Shown here: positions 44,589 to 54,458 of the stretch, piece after piece
How the letters are laid out: the number at the start of each line of letters is the position of its first letter
How positions within the stretch are numbered: position 1 is the first letter of the stretch
Assembly (NCBI RefSeq): GCF_013366925.1
Contig: NZ_JAALDK010000002.1
Span: 1,508,197-1,572,196 of the forward strand
DNA from: Paraburkholderia youngii
GTDB taxonomy: Bacteria; Pseudomonadota; Gammaproteobacteria; Burkholderiales; Burkholderiaceae
DNA: 64,000 nt
Direction: 5' to 3'
Notes under the pieces: model-generated
Told to the model about the DNA's origin: nothing
Database searches by the model: none
Seen by the model: the letters and a program-made list of their open reading frames with translations, nothing else
Program-made: the position numbers and the translations under genes

Positions 44589-45792
44589 CACGCTCGCGTC
44601 CGAACGCACGCGCGCCGCGGCGTTCGAATCGAAGCACGACATGCAACGCACGCGCGGCGGCTCGCGCGTGATTCCGATCGTGCCGCTGACCGCAAGCGAA
44701 GGCGAAGTGGCGCGCCAGATGCAGATCTGCAACGCGTGCCGCTATTGCGAAGGCTTCTGCGCGGTGTTCCCGGCGATGACGCGGCGCCTCGAATTCGGCA
44801 AGGCCGACGTCAACTATCTGGCCAATCTGTGCCATAACTGCGGCGCCTGCTACCACGCATGCCAGTACGCGCCGCCGCACGAATTCGCGGTCAACGTGCC
44901 GAAGGCGATGGCGCAAGTGCGCCTCGAAACCTACACCGAATACGCGTGGCCCAAGGCGCTAGGCAAGCTGTACAAGCGCAATGGCGTGACGCTGTCGGTC
45001 GCGCTGGCGGCGGGGCTCGCGCTGTTTCTGCTGCTCGGCACCGCAATGCATGGCGGATTGAGCGGCAACGTCGCGCCCGCGAACTTCTACGCGATCTTCC
45101 CGCACAACCTGCTGGCGGCGATGTTCGGCGCGGTCTTCCTGTTCGCGATCGTGGCGCTCGGCATCGGCGTGACGCGCTTCTGGGGCGACGTGTCGCCGGG
45201 AACCGCGAACGCGAGCACGCCGGCCGTGACGGAAGCGGCGAAAAACGCGCTGACGCTCAAGTATCTCGACGGCGGGCATGGCGATGGCTGCAACGAATCG
45301 AACGATGCCTTCACGCTCGCGCGGCGGAAATTTCACCACTTCACGTTCTACGGGTTCATGCTGTGTTTCGCGGCAACGGTGGTGGCGACGCTCTATCACT
45401 ACCTGCTCGGCGAGGAAGCGCCGTATCCTGTCTTCAGCTTACCGGTATTGCTCGGCACGGCGGGCGGGATCGGCCTGATCGTCGGGCCCTTGGGGCTCCT
45501 GTGGCTCAACCTGAAGCGCCATCCGGAGCAGGGCGATGCGCGCCAGCGTCCGATGGACCGTGCCTTCATCGCGCTGCTGTTGCTCACCAGCGCGTCGGGC
45601 CTCGGGCTGCTGGCATTGCGCGAAACGGCGGCGATGCCGTGGCTGCTGGCGGTGCATCTTGGCATCGTGATCGCCTTGTTCGCGACGCTTCCGTACGGCA
45701 AGTTCGCGCACGGCATTTTCCGCTCGGCGGCGCTGCTCAAATCGTCTATCGAAAAGCGCCAGCCCAATACCTTGGGTCTCGGCTCGGACTAG
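44575..45792 (+). CDS. tcuB: TcuB: Fe-S cluster/membrane protein re-oxidising the tricarballylate dehydrogenase
   Basis: 405 residues. Two cysteine-rich ferredoxin-like motifs, [11 protein letters not shown] and [12 protein letters not shown], near residues 55-105 bind iron-sulfur clusters. The rest has about six membrane helices, with histidines ([17 protein letters not shown]) that could ligate haem. The role is to pass electrons from reduced TcuA flavin to the quinone pool. I chose the GTG at 44575, with GGAGG eight bases upstream; it overlaps tcuA by 14 bp. The open frame continues upstream to 44488 but inside tcuA. Length and order match tcuB in known operons. Confidence 0.92.
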   Translation: MQQTDTLASERTRAAAFESKHDMQRTRGGSRVIPIVPLTASEGEVARQMQICNACRYCEGFCAVFPAMTRRLEFGKADVNYLANLCHNCGACYHACQYAPPHEFAVNVPKAMAQVRLETYTEYAWPKALGKLYKRNGVTLSVALAAGLALFLLLGTAMHGGLSGNVAPANFYAIFPHNLLAAMFGAVFLFAIVALGIGVTRFWGDVSPGTANASTPAVTEAAKNALTLKYLDGGHGDGCNESNDAFTLARRKFHHFTFYGFMLCFAATVVATLYHYLLGEEAPYPVFSLPVLLGTAGGIGLIVGPLGLLWLNLKRHPEQGDARQRPMDRAFIALLLLTSASGLGLLALRETAAMPWLLAVHLGIVIALFATLPYGKFAHGIFRSAALLKSSIEKRQPNTLGLGSD

Positions 45793-45837
45793 GCGCGACA
45801 CGCGCCGCATATTTGCATAACAACAGGGGACATATTC

Positions 45838-47151
45838 ATGAACGCTAGCGAACCACTAGCCGGCACGCCGGTCGGGGCGCGCTCGTCCAAAGCCGCGGCC
45901 GTACTGCGCGTGACGAGCGGCAACTTCCTCGAGCAGTTCGACTTCTTTTTGTTCGGCTTCTACGCCACGTCGATCTCGAAGATTTTCTTTCCGGCGTCGA
46001 GCGAGTTCGCGTCGCTGATGCTGACCTTCGCCGTGTTCGGCGCGGGCTTTCTGATGCGTCCGTTGGGCGCGATCTTTCTCGGCGCCTATATCGACAAGGT
46101 GGGGCGGCGTACCGGCCTGATCGTTACGCTGTCGATCATGGCGAGCGGCACGATCCTGATCGCGTGCGTGCCCGGTTACGCGACCATCGGCCTGCTCGCG
46201 CCCGCGCTCGTTCTGCTCGGGCGGCTGTTGCAGGGCTTCTCGGCGGGCGCGGAGCTGGGCGGCGTGTCGGTGTATCTCGCGGAAATGGCCACGCCCGGCG
46301 CAAGGGGTTTCTACACGAGCTGGCAGTCGGCCAGCCAGCAGGTCGCGATCGTGATGGCGGCGGCGCTCGGCTACGGATTGAATCACTGGATGAGCGCGCA
46401 GCAGATCGGCGCGTGGGGCTGGCGCATTCCGTTCTTCATCGGCTGCGCGATCGTGCCGTTCCTGTTCATGCTGCGCCGCTCGCTGCAGGAAACCGCCGCG
46501 TTCGAGGCGCGCCGGCATCATCCGCAGACGCGCGAAATCTTCGCGATGCTGCTCAGCAATTGGCGCACGGTGATCGCGGGCATGCTGCTCACCGCGATGA
46601 CGACGACCACGTTCTATCTGATCACCGTCTACACGCCAACTTTCGGCAAATCCGTTCTCAAACTGTCGACATCGGATAGCCTGATGGTGACGTTGCTGGT
46701 GGGCGTGTCGAACTTCGTCTGGCTGCCGATCGGCGGCGCGCTGTCGGACCGGATCGGCCGCAAGCCGATTCTGCTGACCATTGCCCTGCTGGCGATCTTC
46801 ACCGCGTATCCGGCGCTGTCGTGGCTCGCCGCGGCGCCGAGCTTCGGCCGCATGCTGAGCGTGCTGCTGTGGTTCTCGTTCTTCTTCGGCATGTATAACG
46901 GCGCGATGGTCGCAGCGCTCACCGAGGTCATGCCGGCGGAGGTGCGCGTCGCGGGTTTTTCGCTGGCGTTCAGTCTCGCGACGGCGCTGTTCGGCGGCTT
47001 CACGCCGGCCGTGTCGACCTTCCTGATCGAAACCACACACGACAAGGCCGCGCCCGGCTACTGGCTCAGTTTCGCCGCGCTATGCGGGCTTGGCGCGACG
47101 CTTGGGCTCTATCGGCGGCGAGCGGAGCGGGCGGCTTCTTCGTCGGCGTGA
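45838..47151 (+). CDS. tcuC: Tricarballylate/citrate-proton symporter, MFS
   Basis: 437 residues with 12 predicted helices. Metabolite:H+ symporter (MHS) subfamily features: [24 protein letters not shown] at helix 1, the [21 protein letters not shown] cytoplasmic loop 2-3 motif, [22 protein letters not shown], and a repeated [11 protein letters not shown] loop in the second half. It should import tricarballylate or citrate for the TcuA/TcuB pair. A GGGGA ribosome site precedes the ATG, 45 bp after tcuB. The operon ends at the strong hairpin 40 bp downstream. Confidence 0.93.
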   Translation: MNASEPLAGTPVGARSSKAAAVLRVTSGNFLEQFDFFLFGFYATSISKIFFPASSEFASLMLTFAVFGAGFLMRPLGAIFLGAYIDKVGRRTGLIVTLSIMASGTILIACVPGYATIGLLAPALVLLGRLLQGFSAGAELGGVSVYLAEMATPGARGFYTSWQSASQQVAIVMAAALGYGLNHWMSAQQIGAWGWRIPFFIGCAIVPFLFMLRRSLQETAAFEARRHHPQTREIFAMLLSNWRTVIAGMLLTAMTTTTFYLITVYTPTFGKSVLKLSTSDSLMVTLLVGVSNFVWLPIGGALSDRIGRKPILLTIALLAIFTAYPALSWLAAAPSFGRMLSVLLWFSFFFGMYNGAMVAALTEVMPAEVRVAGFSLAFSLATALFGGFTPAVSTFLIETTHDKAAPGYWLSFAALCGLGATLGLYRRRAERAASSSA

Positions 47152-47190
47152 GGCTTTTAGCGCGTTGCCGTTGACGTGCTGAGCTGTATG

Positions 47191-47224
47191 GAGAGGGCGC
47201 CGCCACGGTTGGCGGCGCCCTCTC
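47191..47224 (+). terminator. Perfect 15-bp hairpin ending the tcu operon
   Basis: GAGAGGGCGCCGCCA (47191-47205) and TGGCGGCGCCCTCTC (47210-47224) are exact reverse complements around the loop CGGT. It starts 40 bp after the tcuC stop. No T-run follows, but the stem is very stable, so it may act with Rho or as a transcript 3' end protector. It also ends two bases before the degraded ORF on the opposite strand, so may serve both. Confidence 0.8.
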
Positions 47225-47226
47225 GC

Positions 47227-47364
47227 TCATTCCCGATACGACGGATCGATCCGATCCAGCTTGCGCAGCAGCGCCGGCCATTCCATCACACCGTACGGGC
47301 GACGCGTCTGCGGTTGATAGTTCATGTAGGTTTCTTCGAGCACGTCTTTGGGCACACCGGATTC
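47227..47364 (-). pseudogene. C-terminal remnant of an unidentified gene
   Basis: On the minus strand the last 45 codons before a TGA (47227-47229) read like real protein, ending QTRRPYGVMEWPALLRKLDRIDPSYRE, with normal high-GC codon use. Upstream the frame runs into unrelated sequence. I do not recognise the family. It looks like the tail of a gene whose front has been deleted or replaced. Confidence 0.4.
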
Positions 47365-47369
47365 AACTC

Positions 47370-47536
47370 CGTGTTGCCTGATTGCGGACGCTTATCTATC
47401 GCGTTACGGGTTGAAGGCCATTCGGCTGACGGACGAATGGGCACGGCGCCAGTTCTTCCTCTGGATGTCGGCAAGCGACCATCGCGCGATGCGGCCGGCC
47501 CTCGGTGCTTTCCTTGAGCATCTACTTGGTCGGTAT
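47370..47536 (+). pseudogene. Possible LysR-type effector-domain remnant
   Basis: The frame encodes LIADAYLSRYGLKAIRLTDEW, then RQFFLWMSASDHR and ALGAFLEHL. This resembles the last 50-60 residues of LysR-family effector domains, where a hydrophobic strand, an arginine-rich strand and a terminal PALxxFxxHL helix occur in this order. There is no N-terminal DNA-binding part and no ribosome site. Identification is tentative. Confidence 0.35.
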
Positions 47537-47861
47537 CGACGCCGGGTCGTTCATCGTAACAAAGCGATTTCGTCTGCTTTATCGCTTCATTCCATCTGCG
47601 CTGCGTCTGTCCAGGGACGTCACGGTGCCTTCGTCAGCGAGACCGGAAGGAATGTCTTCATCTTTGTGTGAGGTGACGTACAAATGGCTATATTGGCGCG
47701 CGCGTATGCTTGTAAAAAAAGTGACATATAGCACCATCAGACCGAAAGCGTCCTCGAATATAGCTGCGCGACAGCTTCCTTGAGAAACGTAAATTTCGGT
47801 GAACAGAACAATTCGAGAATACCTTGCGTGGAGGGTTCAAAATCAACCTTCCGAGGTTTCG
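47537..47861. other. Gene-poor, lower-GC stretch
   Basis: About 325 bp with no convincing gene. Base composition is more A/T-rich than the surroundings (for example the TGTAAAAAAAGTGACATATAG stretch near 47712). This probably holds the promoter of the membrane protein gene downstream. Short ORFs in all frames lack ribosome sites and protein-like composition. Confidence 0.5.
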
Positions 47862-49430
47862 ATGACTGTGAGCGACCGGATGAACACTGGCATCTCGCTT
47901 ATGCGTCTGTGGGGTGTGTGGCTTATTGCGACCGTGGTTGCGTCGGTGCCATTCCTCGTCACGCTATATCCGCCTCTTGGGCAACACTTTTACAATATCG
48001 TCAGGGTCGATATCCTTTCTCATCCGGCTTCGTATGCGAGAAACTTTGTGGTTCATTGGGATGCCGTGCCTGACCTTGCGATGGATCTGGCCCTCCCGTG
48101 GTTCACGAAGCTCATACCGGTAGAATGGGCCGCCTGGCTATTTACCCTCGCTGAACTCGGGCTATTGACGTCGGGCTGCCTGGTGTTGAGCCGTGTTGCC
48201 AATGGCCGCTGGTCATGGTTGCCGCTTGTCAGCTTCCTGCTACTCTATAACTGGATACTCATCCGCGGCTACGATAACTTTCTGTTCGGTCTTGGCATTT
48301 CCTTTTGGGCGATCGCCGCGCATGTGGCGTTGCGCAGAGCCACCCTCGCGCGGATCGTGGTCTCGTGCTGCAGTGCCCTTGTTATTTATTTTTGCCATCT
48401 GTTTCCACTCGCCGTTTTCGCTCTGGTCGTAGGCACGTGGGAACTTGGCTGTCTTCTTCGCGAGGGGAAGATCTCGAGTCAATCAATTGCTCGCCACGCG
48501 GCCGCGAGCGTCGTTCCGTTGCTGCTTCCTCTTGCACTGTTGGTCCGCAGCACCACCGGTGGCCTTCACGGGTCAACTCACTTCGGCCTTATCCACGTAC
48601 TTTCGAAGCTCGCTTTCTGCATCGATGTCTTCTCGGTGGGCAATCGTGCGGGCGATGTGGCGATCGTGGCGGGTTTGAGCCTGTTCGTGGCCATTGGTCT
48701 CGTTCTGAAATGGTGGACGTGCGAGCCAGAGTTCCGGATAACCGTGTTTTCACTTCCACTGGTAGTCCTACTCGCACCGTTTGACGCATTTGCTTCCTAC
48801 GGTGTGATCGAGCGATGTGCGATCAGCTTCGCGTTTTTGCTGACTGCGTTGGTCGGCATACGGCCCTCGGTGGCGCCACGTTTTCAACGTATCGGCGCAG
48901 TCGCGCTCACGCTTGTCTTTGTTTTCCGGATCGTGACTGTGACTGAAGACTGGCGTGGCGACAGGCCTGTCATTCAGGCTTACCGCGATACGTTCGCGTC
49001 GCTGAAGGCCGGTTCCGTGTTGTTCCAGTACAAGCAGGACACCGCCGACCGGTCTCCATGGAAAGACCCCCACCGCTGGAATCCATATCTGGACAAGGTG
49101 GTGGCGCTCGCAACGGTGAATGGCGTTCTGGTGCCGGATTTGTATCTCAAACCGGGGCAGCAACCCGTGCTTTACCGGAGCGAGAACGTAGCATTGAGGG
49201 AGTTCCAGGACGACAGCTCCACCCGGAAACCGAATGTCTTGGCAGATGGCGAGATGTTGCGCGCCTGGTCGACTGAACTGCTGGATCGTTTCCCGGACCT
49301 TCAAAGCCGGTTCACGACGGTCTATCTTGCGGTGCTCGACCCGTACCGGCGTCTACCCGAGACGCTTGATGGTTGGCAACTGGTTGCGACTTTGCCGGAA
49401 CATCGGCTCTATGAATTGCGCCCCCGCTGA
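47862..49430 (+). CDS. Unrecognised multi-span membrane protein, possibly GT-C-like
   Basis: 522 residues. About ten hydrophobic segments in the first 380 residues (for example WGVWLIATVVASVPFLVTLY, LPLVSFLLLYNWILIRGYDN, IVVSCCSALVIYFCHLFPLAVF), then a hydrophilic periplasmic-type C-terminal domain of about 140 residues (KDPHRWNPYLDKVVALA, REFQDDSSTRKPN, PETLDGWQLVATLPEH). The layout resembles membrane-bound GT-C glycosyltransferases, but I cannot point to a catalytic motif. I chose the ATG at 47862 (GAGG 6 bases upstream); a GTG at 47799 is in frame. Codon use is less GC-biased than neighbours, suggesting acquisition. A PAP2 phosphatase gene follows. Confidence 0.65.
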   Translation: MTVSDRMNTGISLMRLWGVWLIATVVASVPFLVTLYPPLGQHFYNIVRVDILSHPASYARNFVVHWDAVPDLAMDLALPWFTKLIPVEWAAWLFTLAELGLLTSGCLVLSRVANGRWSWLPLVSFLLLYNWILIRGYDNFLFGLGISFWAIAAHVALRRATLARIVVSCCSALVIYFCHLFPLAVFALVVGTWELGCLLREGKISSQSIARHAAASVVPLLLPLALLVRSTTGGLHGSTHFGLIHVLSKLAFCIDVFSVGNRAGDVAIVAGLSLFVAIGLVLKWWTCEPEFRITVFSLPLVVLLAPFDAFASYGVIERCAISFAFLLTALVGIRPSVAPRFQRIGAVALTLVFVFRIVTVTEDWRGDRPVIQAYRDTFASLKAGSVLFQYKQDTADRSPWKDPHRWNPYLDKVVALATVNGVLVPDLYLKPGQQPVLYRSENVALREFQDDSSTRKPNVLADGEMLRAWSTELLDRFPDLQSRFTTVYLAVLDPYRRLPETLDGWQLVATLPEHRLYELRPR

Positions 49431-49592
49431 GCTCGTTGTTCCTTGATCTCTTCAGGTAGTAGGCCATCCTCATAAGTTTGCGATGAAATTGTGCAGTAGA
49501 AGTTGTCGGTGAAAGTAAGCGTCGTGAAATGTGGCACATCCAATGGACCATGCTGATTTCCGATGGGACCAGCTCGATATTCTTACAAGACA

Positions 49593-50285
49593 ATGAACAG
49601 CATCGATTCATCTATCGAAACATATCTATCCAACATCCACTTCGGGAATCTCACGACCCAAACCATAGAGGTCATTGCAGACCTCTACACGTTCAAAGGG
49701 CTCGTACTCATACCGTTGCTGTGGTGGATGTGGTTTCAGCGTGGCGATCGCCGCGAATGGCGGCGGGAAATGGTGCTCGCGACGCTTCTCAGCGGCCTCC
49801 TGGCGCTCTTCGTCGGAAGGCTGCTGACTCACTGGTTACCGTTCCGAGTGCGTCCCGTCTTTAGCAGCGAGTTGCATCTGCGCTTCGCGGGTCGCGTCAT
49901 CGACGACGCACAGCTGTCGACATGGAGTTCCTTCCCAAGCGATCACGCAATGCTATGGATGGCGATCGCGACTGGCATCTTCCTCGTGTGGCGGGCCGTC
50001 GGTGTGCTGGTGCTTATCTATGCGGTGCTGGTCATTTGCGTGCCGCGCGCCTATCTCGGCTTTCACTATCCGTCGGACTTGCTGGTGGGCGCGCTCATCG
50101 GCGCCGGAATCACCTATCTAATGACGCGAGATGCGATTCGCGTGCGCTACGCTACTCCGGCGCTGCGTTGGATGGAGCGTTACCCGGGACCGTCAGCATC
50201 GCTGGCGTTCATGCTGTGCCTCGAACTCGCCACGCAGTTCGACGAACTGCGCAAGCTGGCCGGCAGTGTGATCAGACACCTATGA
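49593..50285 (+). CDS. PAP2-family membrane phosphatase
   Basis: 230 residues with five or six membrane spans. The three phosphatase motifs are present: FRVRP (short form of motif 1), SFPSDHA (motif 2, with the catalytic histidine) and RAYLGFHYPSD (motif 3, nucleophilic histidine and aspartate). Such enzymes dephosphorylate undecaprenyl diphosphate or phosphatidic acid on the outer face of the inner membrane. An ATG at 49563 would add ten residues; neither start has a strong ribosome site. The preceding membrane protein may be a glycosyltransferase using polyprenyl carriers, which would fit a recycling role, but this is speculation. Confidence 0.82.
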   Translation: MNSIDSSIETYLSNIHFGNLTTQTIEVIADLYTFKGLVLIPLLWWMWFQRGDRREWRREMVLATLLSGLLALFVGRLLTHWLPFRVRPVFSSELHLRFAGRVIDDAQLSTWSSFPSDHAMLWMAIATGIFLVWRAVGVLVLIYAVLVICVPRAYLGFHYPSDLLVGALIGAGITYLMTRDAIRVRYATPALRWMERYPGPSASLAFMLCLELATQFDELRKLAGSVIRHL

Positions 50286-50461
50286 ATTACCCATCCTGAT
50301 TCAATCGGCAATGCGTTTGAAACTGGCAGAGTAATCGTCGGCGTAGTAGCAGGCGTCGTGCAGTGTGGCGAGCAGCATCGAGTTGAAAGCGGTTACGACG
50401 CTGCGCAGTCACCGCCCGCAAGCGTTGCTGATGGCCACGTCCAGCCCAGAACAGCCGGATA

Positions 50462-51553
50462 TCAGAACGCGGTGCGAAGGCCAACTCGTGCAATGGCTTG
50501 CGACGTCGTGCTAGACGATCCGTTGGGACCCATGATGCCGTTGATGGCAGCCTGCGAACCTGCGCTCGCCTTCTGATAAACGCCCTCCGCATAAACCATG
50601 CTCCGCTTGGAGAGCGAATAGTTCAGCGTTGCACCAAGCTGATGCGCGTGGTTGTTGTTGAGTTCCTCGTTACCTTTCAGGTACATATAGTTCCCGCCGA
50701 ACGACCACGCGGGAGTGATCTGCCAACTGGCGCCGACTTGTGCGGCAAAGGCCGCGGCGCCGTTGAACGAGTTGCGCACGGTCGTGAAGTTCGCGACCGT
50801 GTAGACGGGTCCGATTACATAGTGAGCGCCGAAACCCCAGTTCGTGATTGGAATCTGCGGCGAGCTGTTGCTGGAGCCCGGATATTTTGCTTTCGTGTAG
50901 GCGGCCCCGACTCCGAATGGACCGGCACCGTAATTCAACCCGAAGCTCATGGTTGAATTCGACCCGAACGAACCAGCCACTCCGCCGAGCGAATACATTG
51001 CCCCAGCGGACAAGCCCGCAAACACCGGCGATTGATACTTGATCGAATTGGCCGCCGGGATGCCGCTCATGCGGCTCCAGTCGAACCAGCCGGTCGGGTT
51101 TTGCGGAATGTTCAGTTTCTGGAACGGGCCGGCCGCGAAGTTGTACAAGCCGCCAGTGAACACGGCAGGAGCATTGCCCGCCTCGGTCAGCGACGTCGTC
51201 ATGAAATCGAAGACATTGCCGAAAGTCAGCTTGCCGAAGCTGGCACTATCCAGACCGACGTAAGCATTCCGCCCGAAGATGCCCGGCTGCACCGTCGCGC
51301 CCGTACCGAGCTGAAACTGGTTCTCCAACTTGAAAATGACCTTGTTTCCACCGCCGATATCTTCGGCGCCCTGCAAGCCGAACAGGTTCGGCGTATAGAT
51401 GCCGTCGTCAAACTTCGTGACCGAATGCCCACCCTGGTTCGTCACATAGGAGACGCCCCCGTCAATCAGGCCGTACAGCGTGACGTTGCTCTGGGCGAAC
51501 GCGTATCCGACAGGCAGGAATCCAAAAAGAATTGCAATGGAATGTTTTTTCAT
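50462..51553 (-). CDS. Gram-negative trimeric porin (OmpC/Burkholderia type)
   Basis: 363 residues. Signal peptide MKKHSIAILFGFLPVGYAFA, then the mature start QSNVTLYGLIDGGVSYVTNQGG, the hallmark first strand of Burkholderia-type porins. The 16-strand barrel alternates hydrophobic residues and ends in VGLRTAF with the C-terminal phenylalanine required for outer-membrane insertion. It is the last gene of the leftward aromatic operon (70 bp after mhpE), so it probably admits the aromatic substrate. Confidence 0.92.
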   Translation of the reverse strand: MKKHSIAILFGFLPVGYAFAQSNVTLYGLIDGGVSYVTNQGGHSVTKFDDGIYTPNLFGLQGAEDIGGGNKVIFKLENQFQLGTGATVQPGIFGRNAYVGLDSASFGKLTFGNVFDFMTTSLTEAGNAPAVFTGGLYNFAAGPFQKLNIPQNPTGWFDWSRMSGIPAANSIKYQSPVFAGLSAGAMYSLGGVAGSFGSNSTMSFGLNYGAGPFGVGAAYTKAKYPGSSNSSPQIPITNWGFGAHYVIGPVYTVANFTTVRNSFNGAAAFAAQVGASWQITPAWSFGGNYMYLKGNEELNNNHAHQLGATLNYSLSKRSMVYAEGVYQKASAGSQAAINGIMGPNGSSSTTSQAIARVGLRTAF

Positions 51554-51622
51554 TCCAGTCTCCAGATAGTTTATTTGATCGATCTTTTGTGCAGCCTCAA
51601 TGAGGCTGCTAGTCCGCGCGCT

Positions 51623-52639
51623 TCAAGCCTGGCGTGCCTGCTTCAAGTCGAGTGCGACATCGACGATCATGTCTTCCTGGCCGCCGACCATGCGGCGCTT
51701 GCCCAGCTCGACCAGAATGTCGACGGTCTTCAGGCCGTACTTCTTCGCGGCCACTTCCGAATGACGCAGGAAGCTCGAATACACGCCCGCATAGCCGAGC
51801 GCGAGCGTTTCGCGGTCCACGCGCACCGGTCGGTCCTGCAGCGGACGCACGATGTCGTCGGCGGCGTCCATCAGCGTGTAGAGGTCGGTGCCGTGATTCC
51901 AGCCCATGCGCTCCGCTGCCGCGATGAACACTTCGAGCGGCGCGTTGCCCGCGCCCGCGCCCATGCCCGCGAGCGATGCATCGATGCGATCGCAGCCTTC
52001 TCCGACCGCGACGATCGAATTCGCCACGCCGAGCGACAGGTTGTGGTGCGCGTGCATGCCCGTCTGCGTTTCGGGTTTCAGCACGGCCTTCACCGCGCGG
52101 AAGCGGTCGCGCACGTCGTTCATCGTCAGCGCGCCGCCCGAATCGACTACGTAGATGCAGGTCGCGCCGTAGCTCTCCATCTTCTTCGCTTCGATGGCAA
52201 GGTTCTCCGGCGTGGTCATGTGGCTCATCATCAGGAAGCCGACGGTGTCCATGCCGAGTTCGCGCGCGTATTCGATGTGCTGCTTCGAAATGTCCGCTTC
52301 CGTGCAGTGCGTCGCCACGCGCACTACGCGTGCGCCCGCGTTGTACGCAGCCTTCAGGTCGTGAATCGTGCCGATGCCGGGCAGCAGCAGCGTCGCGATC
52401 TGCGCGTGCTCGACGACATCCGCGACTGCTTCGATCCATTCGAGGTCGCTATGCGCGCCGAAGCCGTAGTTGAAGCTCGAACCTTGCAGGCCGTCGCCGT
52501 GCGCGACTTCGATGCTGTCCACCTTCGCGCGGTCCAACGCGCGTGCGATGTCCTGCACGTTCTGGATCGAGTACTGGTGACGAATCGCGTGGCTGCCGTC
52601 GCGCAGCGTCACGTCGGAGATATACAGTTTCTTGTCCAT
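51623..52639 (-). CDS. mhpE: 4-Hydroxy-2-oxovalerate aldolase
   Basis: 338 residues. Cleaves 4-hydroxy-2-oxovalerate to pyruvate and acetaldehyde. DmpG/HMGL-type TIM barrel: [16 protein letters not shown] carries the catalytic Arg/Asp and metal-site aspartate. [13 protein letters not shown] gives the two metal histidines. The C-terminal communication domain [21 protein letters not shown] forms the channel to the partner dehydrogenase. The neighbour mhpF (22 bp upstream) makes the usual channelled complex. Confidence 0.96.
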   Translation of the reverse strand: MDKKLYISDVTLRDGSHAIRHQYSIQNVQDIARALDRAKVDSIEVAHGDGLQGSSFNYGFGAHSDLEWIEAVADVVEHAQIATLLLPGIGTIHDLKAAYNAGARVVRVATHCTEADISKQHIEYARELGMDTVGFLMMSHMTTPENLAIEAKKMESYGATCIYVVDSGGALTMNDVRDRFRAVKAVLKPETQTGMHAHHNLSLGVANSIVAVGEGCDRIDASLAGMGAGAGNAPLEVFIAAAERMGWNHGTDLYTLMDAADDIVRPLQDRPVRVDRETLALGYAGVYSSFLRHSEVAAKKYGLKTVDILVELGKRRMVGGQEDMIVDVALDLKQARQA

Positions 52640-52661
52640 GCGGGAAGTCTCCTTAAGCCTC

Positions 52662-53612
52662 TTATGCCTCTGATGCCTGCACGAGCGCCTGCGCCATGCG
52701 CTCGGCGGTCGCGAGCGCGGCCGAAGTCATGATGTCGAGATTGCCGGCATAGGCGGGAAGGTAGTGCGCGGCGCCTTCGACCTCGATGAAGACCGACGTC
52801 TTCAGGCCGCTGAAGCGGCCGAGTCCCGGAATGTTGAGTGGCGCGTTCGCGGGAATTTCGTCGAACTGCACCTTCTGCTTCAGGCGATAGCCGGGCACGT
52901 ACGCCTGCACCGCGGCGGCCATCTGCTCGATCGAAGCCTCGACCTTCGCGCGATCTGCGAGGTCCGACAGCGTATAGACGGTATCGCGCATCATCACCGG
53001 CGGCTCGGCCGGATTGAGCACGATGATCGCCTTGCCTTTCGCCGCGCCGCCGACCGCTTCGATCGCCTTCGACGTGGTCTCGGTGAATTCATCGATATTC
53101 GCGCGCGTGCCGGGACCGGCCGACTTGCTGCTGATCGACGCGACGATCTCCGCGTAATGCACCTTCGCCACGCGCGACACGGCCGCGACCATCGGAATGG
53201 TCGCTTGTCCGCCGCAGGTCACCATGTTCACGTTGGGCGCGCCGATATGCGCGTCGAGATTGACGACCGGCACGCAGTACGGCCCGATCGCGGCCGGCGT
53301 CAGATCGATCACGCGAATCGAAGGCTTCAGCTTTCGCAACAGCGCATCGTTCTTCACGTGCGCGCCGGCCGAGGTCGCGTCGAACACGAAGTCGATGTCA
53401 TTGAACACCGGCAGACGCGTCAGACCTTCGACGCCTTCATGCGTGGTCGCGACGCCAAGCCGCGCGGCGCGCGCGAGGCCGTCGGAGTTTGGATCGATGC
53501 CGACCATCGCCGCCATCTCCAGATGCTGGCTGTTGCGCATGATCTTGATCATCAGATCCGTGCCGATGTTGCCCGAGCCGATGATCGCGACCTTCAGTTT
53601 TTTGGAAGCCAT
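52662..53612 (-). CDS. mhpF: Acetaldehyde dehydrogenase (acetylating)
   Basis: 316 residues. Oxidises acetaldehyde to acetyl-CoA with NAD+ and CoA, in complex with the aldolase. Rossmann start [19 protein letters not shown], catalytic cysteine in [12 protein letters not shown] (near 130), and DmpF-type [21 protein letters not shown] chose the ATG at 53612 ([12 protein letters not shown]); the in-frame ATG at 53645 adds 11 residues inside the gap. Usual length for the family. Confidence 0.96.
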   Translation of the reverse strand: MASKKLKVAIIGSGNIGTDLMIKIMRNSQHLEMAAMVGIDPNSDGLARAARLGVATTHEGVEGLTRLPVFNDIDFVFDATSAGAHVKNDALLRKLKPSIRVIDLTPAAIGPYCVPVVNLDAHIGAPNVNMVTCGGQATIPMVAAVSRVAKVHYAEIVASISSKSAGPGTRANIDEFTETTSKAIEAVGGAAKGKAIIVLNPAEPPVMMRDTVYTLSDLADRAKVEASIEQMAAAVQAYVPGYRLKQKVQFDEIPANAPLNIPGLGRFSGLKTSVFIEVEGAAHYLPAYAGNLDIMTSAALATAERMAQALVQASEA

Positions 53613-53625
53613 ATAGAGTCCTGAT

Positions 53626-54435
53626 TCAAGCGATAAACGTGGCACGCACGCTGCCGAGGCCTTCGATCTGCGCGCAGTAAGTGCCCGGCTCCTTGACGGC
53701 GACCATCGGGCCGAGCGCGCCGGTCAGCACGACGTCGCCGGCGCGCAGCGGCGTGCCGAGCTGGATCATGCGATCCGCGAGCCACACGGCGGCGTTCAGC
53801 GGATTGCCGAGACACGCCGCGCCGCTGCCGCGCGAGAGCACTTCGCCGTCGCGCGACAGCGTCATCGCGCACGCGGCGAGGTCGATCCGCGAGAGCGGCA
53901 CCGGCCGGCTGCCGAGCACGAACAGCGCGCTCGACGCGTTGTCCGCGACCGTATCGACGAAGCGGATGTCCCAGTTTTCGATGCGGCTGTCGACAACCTC
54001 GATCGCGGCCAATGCGTACGCACTGGCGCGCAGGATGTCGACGAACGTGTGCTTGTCGTGCGTGAGCTCGTGTTCGAGCACCAGCGCGATTTCGGCTTCG
54101 ACCTTCGGCTGGATCAGCTTCGACAGCGGCATCGGTTCGCTGTCGCCGTAGGCCATGCCGGCGAACAGCGCGCCGAAGTCGGGCTGATCGACGCCAAGCT
54201 GCTTCTGCACGGCAACGGACGTCAGACCGATCTTGCGGCCGACGATGCGCTCGCCGTTCGCGACGCGCAGATCGACGTTCGCCTGCTGCACTGCGTAGGC
54301 GGTGGCGACGTCGTCGAGCGGGATGCCGCCCGCAGCGATGTCGCCGCGTACGGGCGAGATGGTCTGGCGCATCGCTTCAGCATTGCGCAGGCGCGAGGCC
54401 AGCGGGTTGACGACGGTGGCATCATGCATGTTCAT
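53626..54435 (-). CDS. mhpD: 2-Oxopent-4-enoate / 2-hydroxypentadienoate hydratase
   Basis: 269 residues, FAH-related hydratase fold. [26 protein letters not shown] and [10 protein letters not shown] (metal-binding Glu residues) are the family core. The late [28 protein letters not shown] segment closes the active site. Adds water to the dienoate released by MhpC. The open frame extends upstream into mhpA in another reading; the ATG at 54435 ([10 protein letters not shown]) has a GGGAGAAAC site. Gap to mhpF 13 bp. Confidence 0.95.
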   Translation of the reverse strand: MNMHDATVVNPLASRLRNAEAMRQTISPVRGDIAAGGIPLDDVATAYAVQQANVDLRVANGERIVGRKIGLTSVAVQKQLGVDQPDFGALFAGMAYGDSEPMPLSKLIQPKVEAEIALVLEHELTHDKHTFVDILRASAYALAAIEVVDSRIENWDIRFVDTVADNASSALFVLGSRPVPLSRIDLAACAMTLSRDGEVLSRGSGAACLGNPLNAAVWLADRMIQLGTPLRAGDVVLTGALGPMVAVKEPGTYCAQIEGLGSVRATFIA

Positions 54436-54458
54436 GTTTCTCCCTGGTTTGAGGCGTG

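Noticed and set aside
50287-50461. Short minus-strand ORF tail after the porin gene (ending SFKRIAD)
   Set aside because: A few protein-like codons only, with no start or recognisable family. It may be a remnant but is too short to support.
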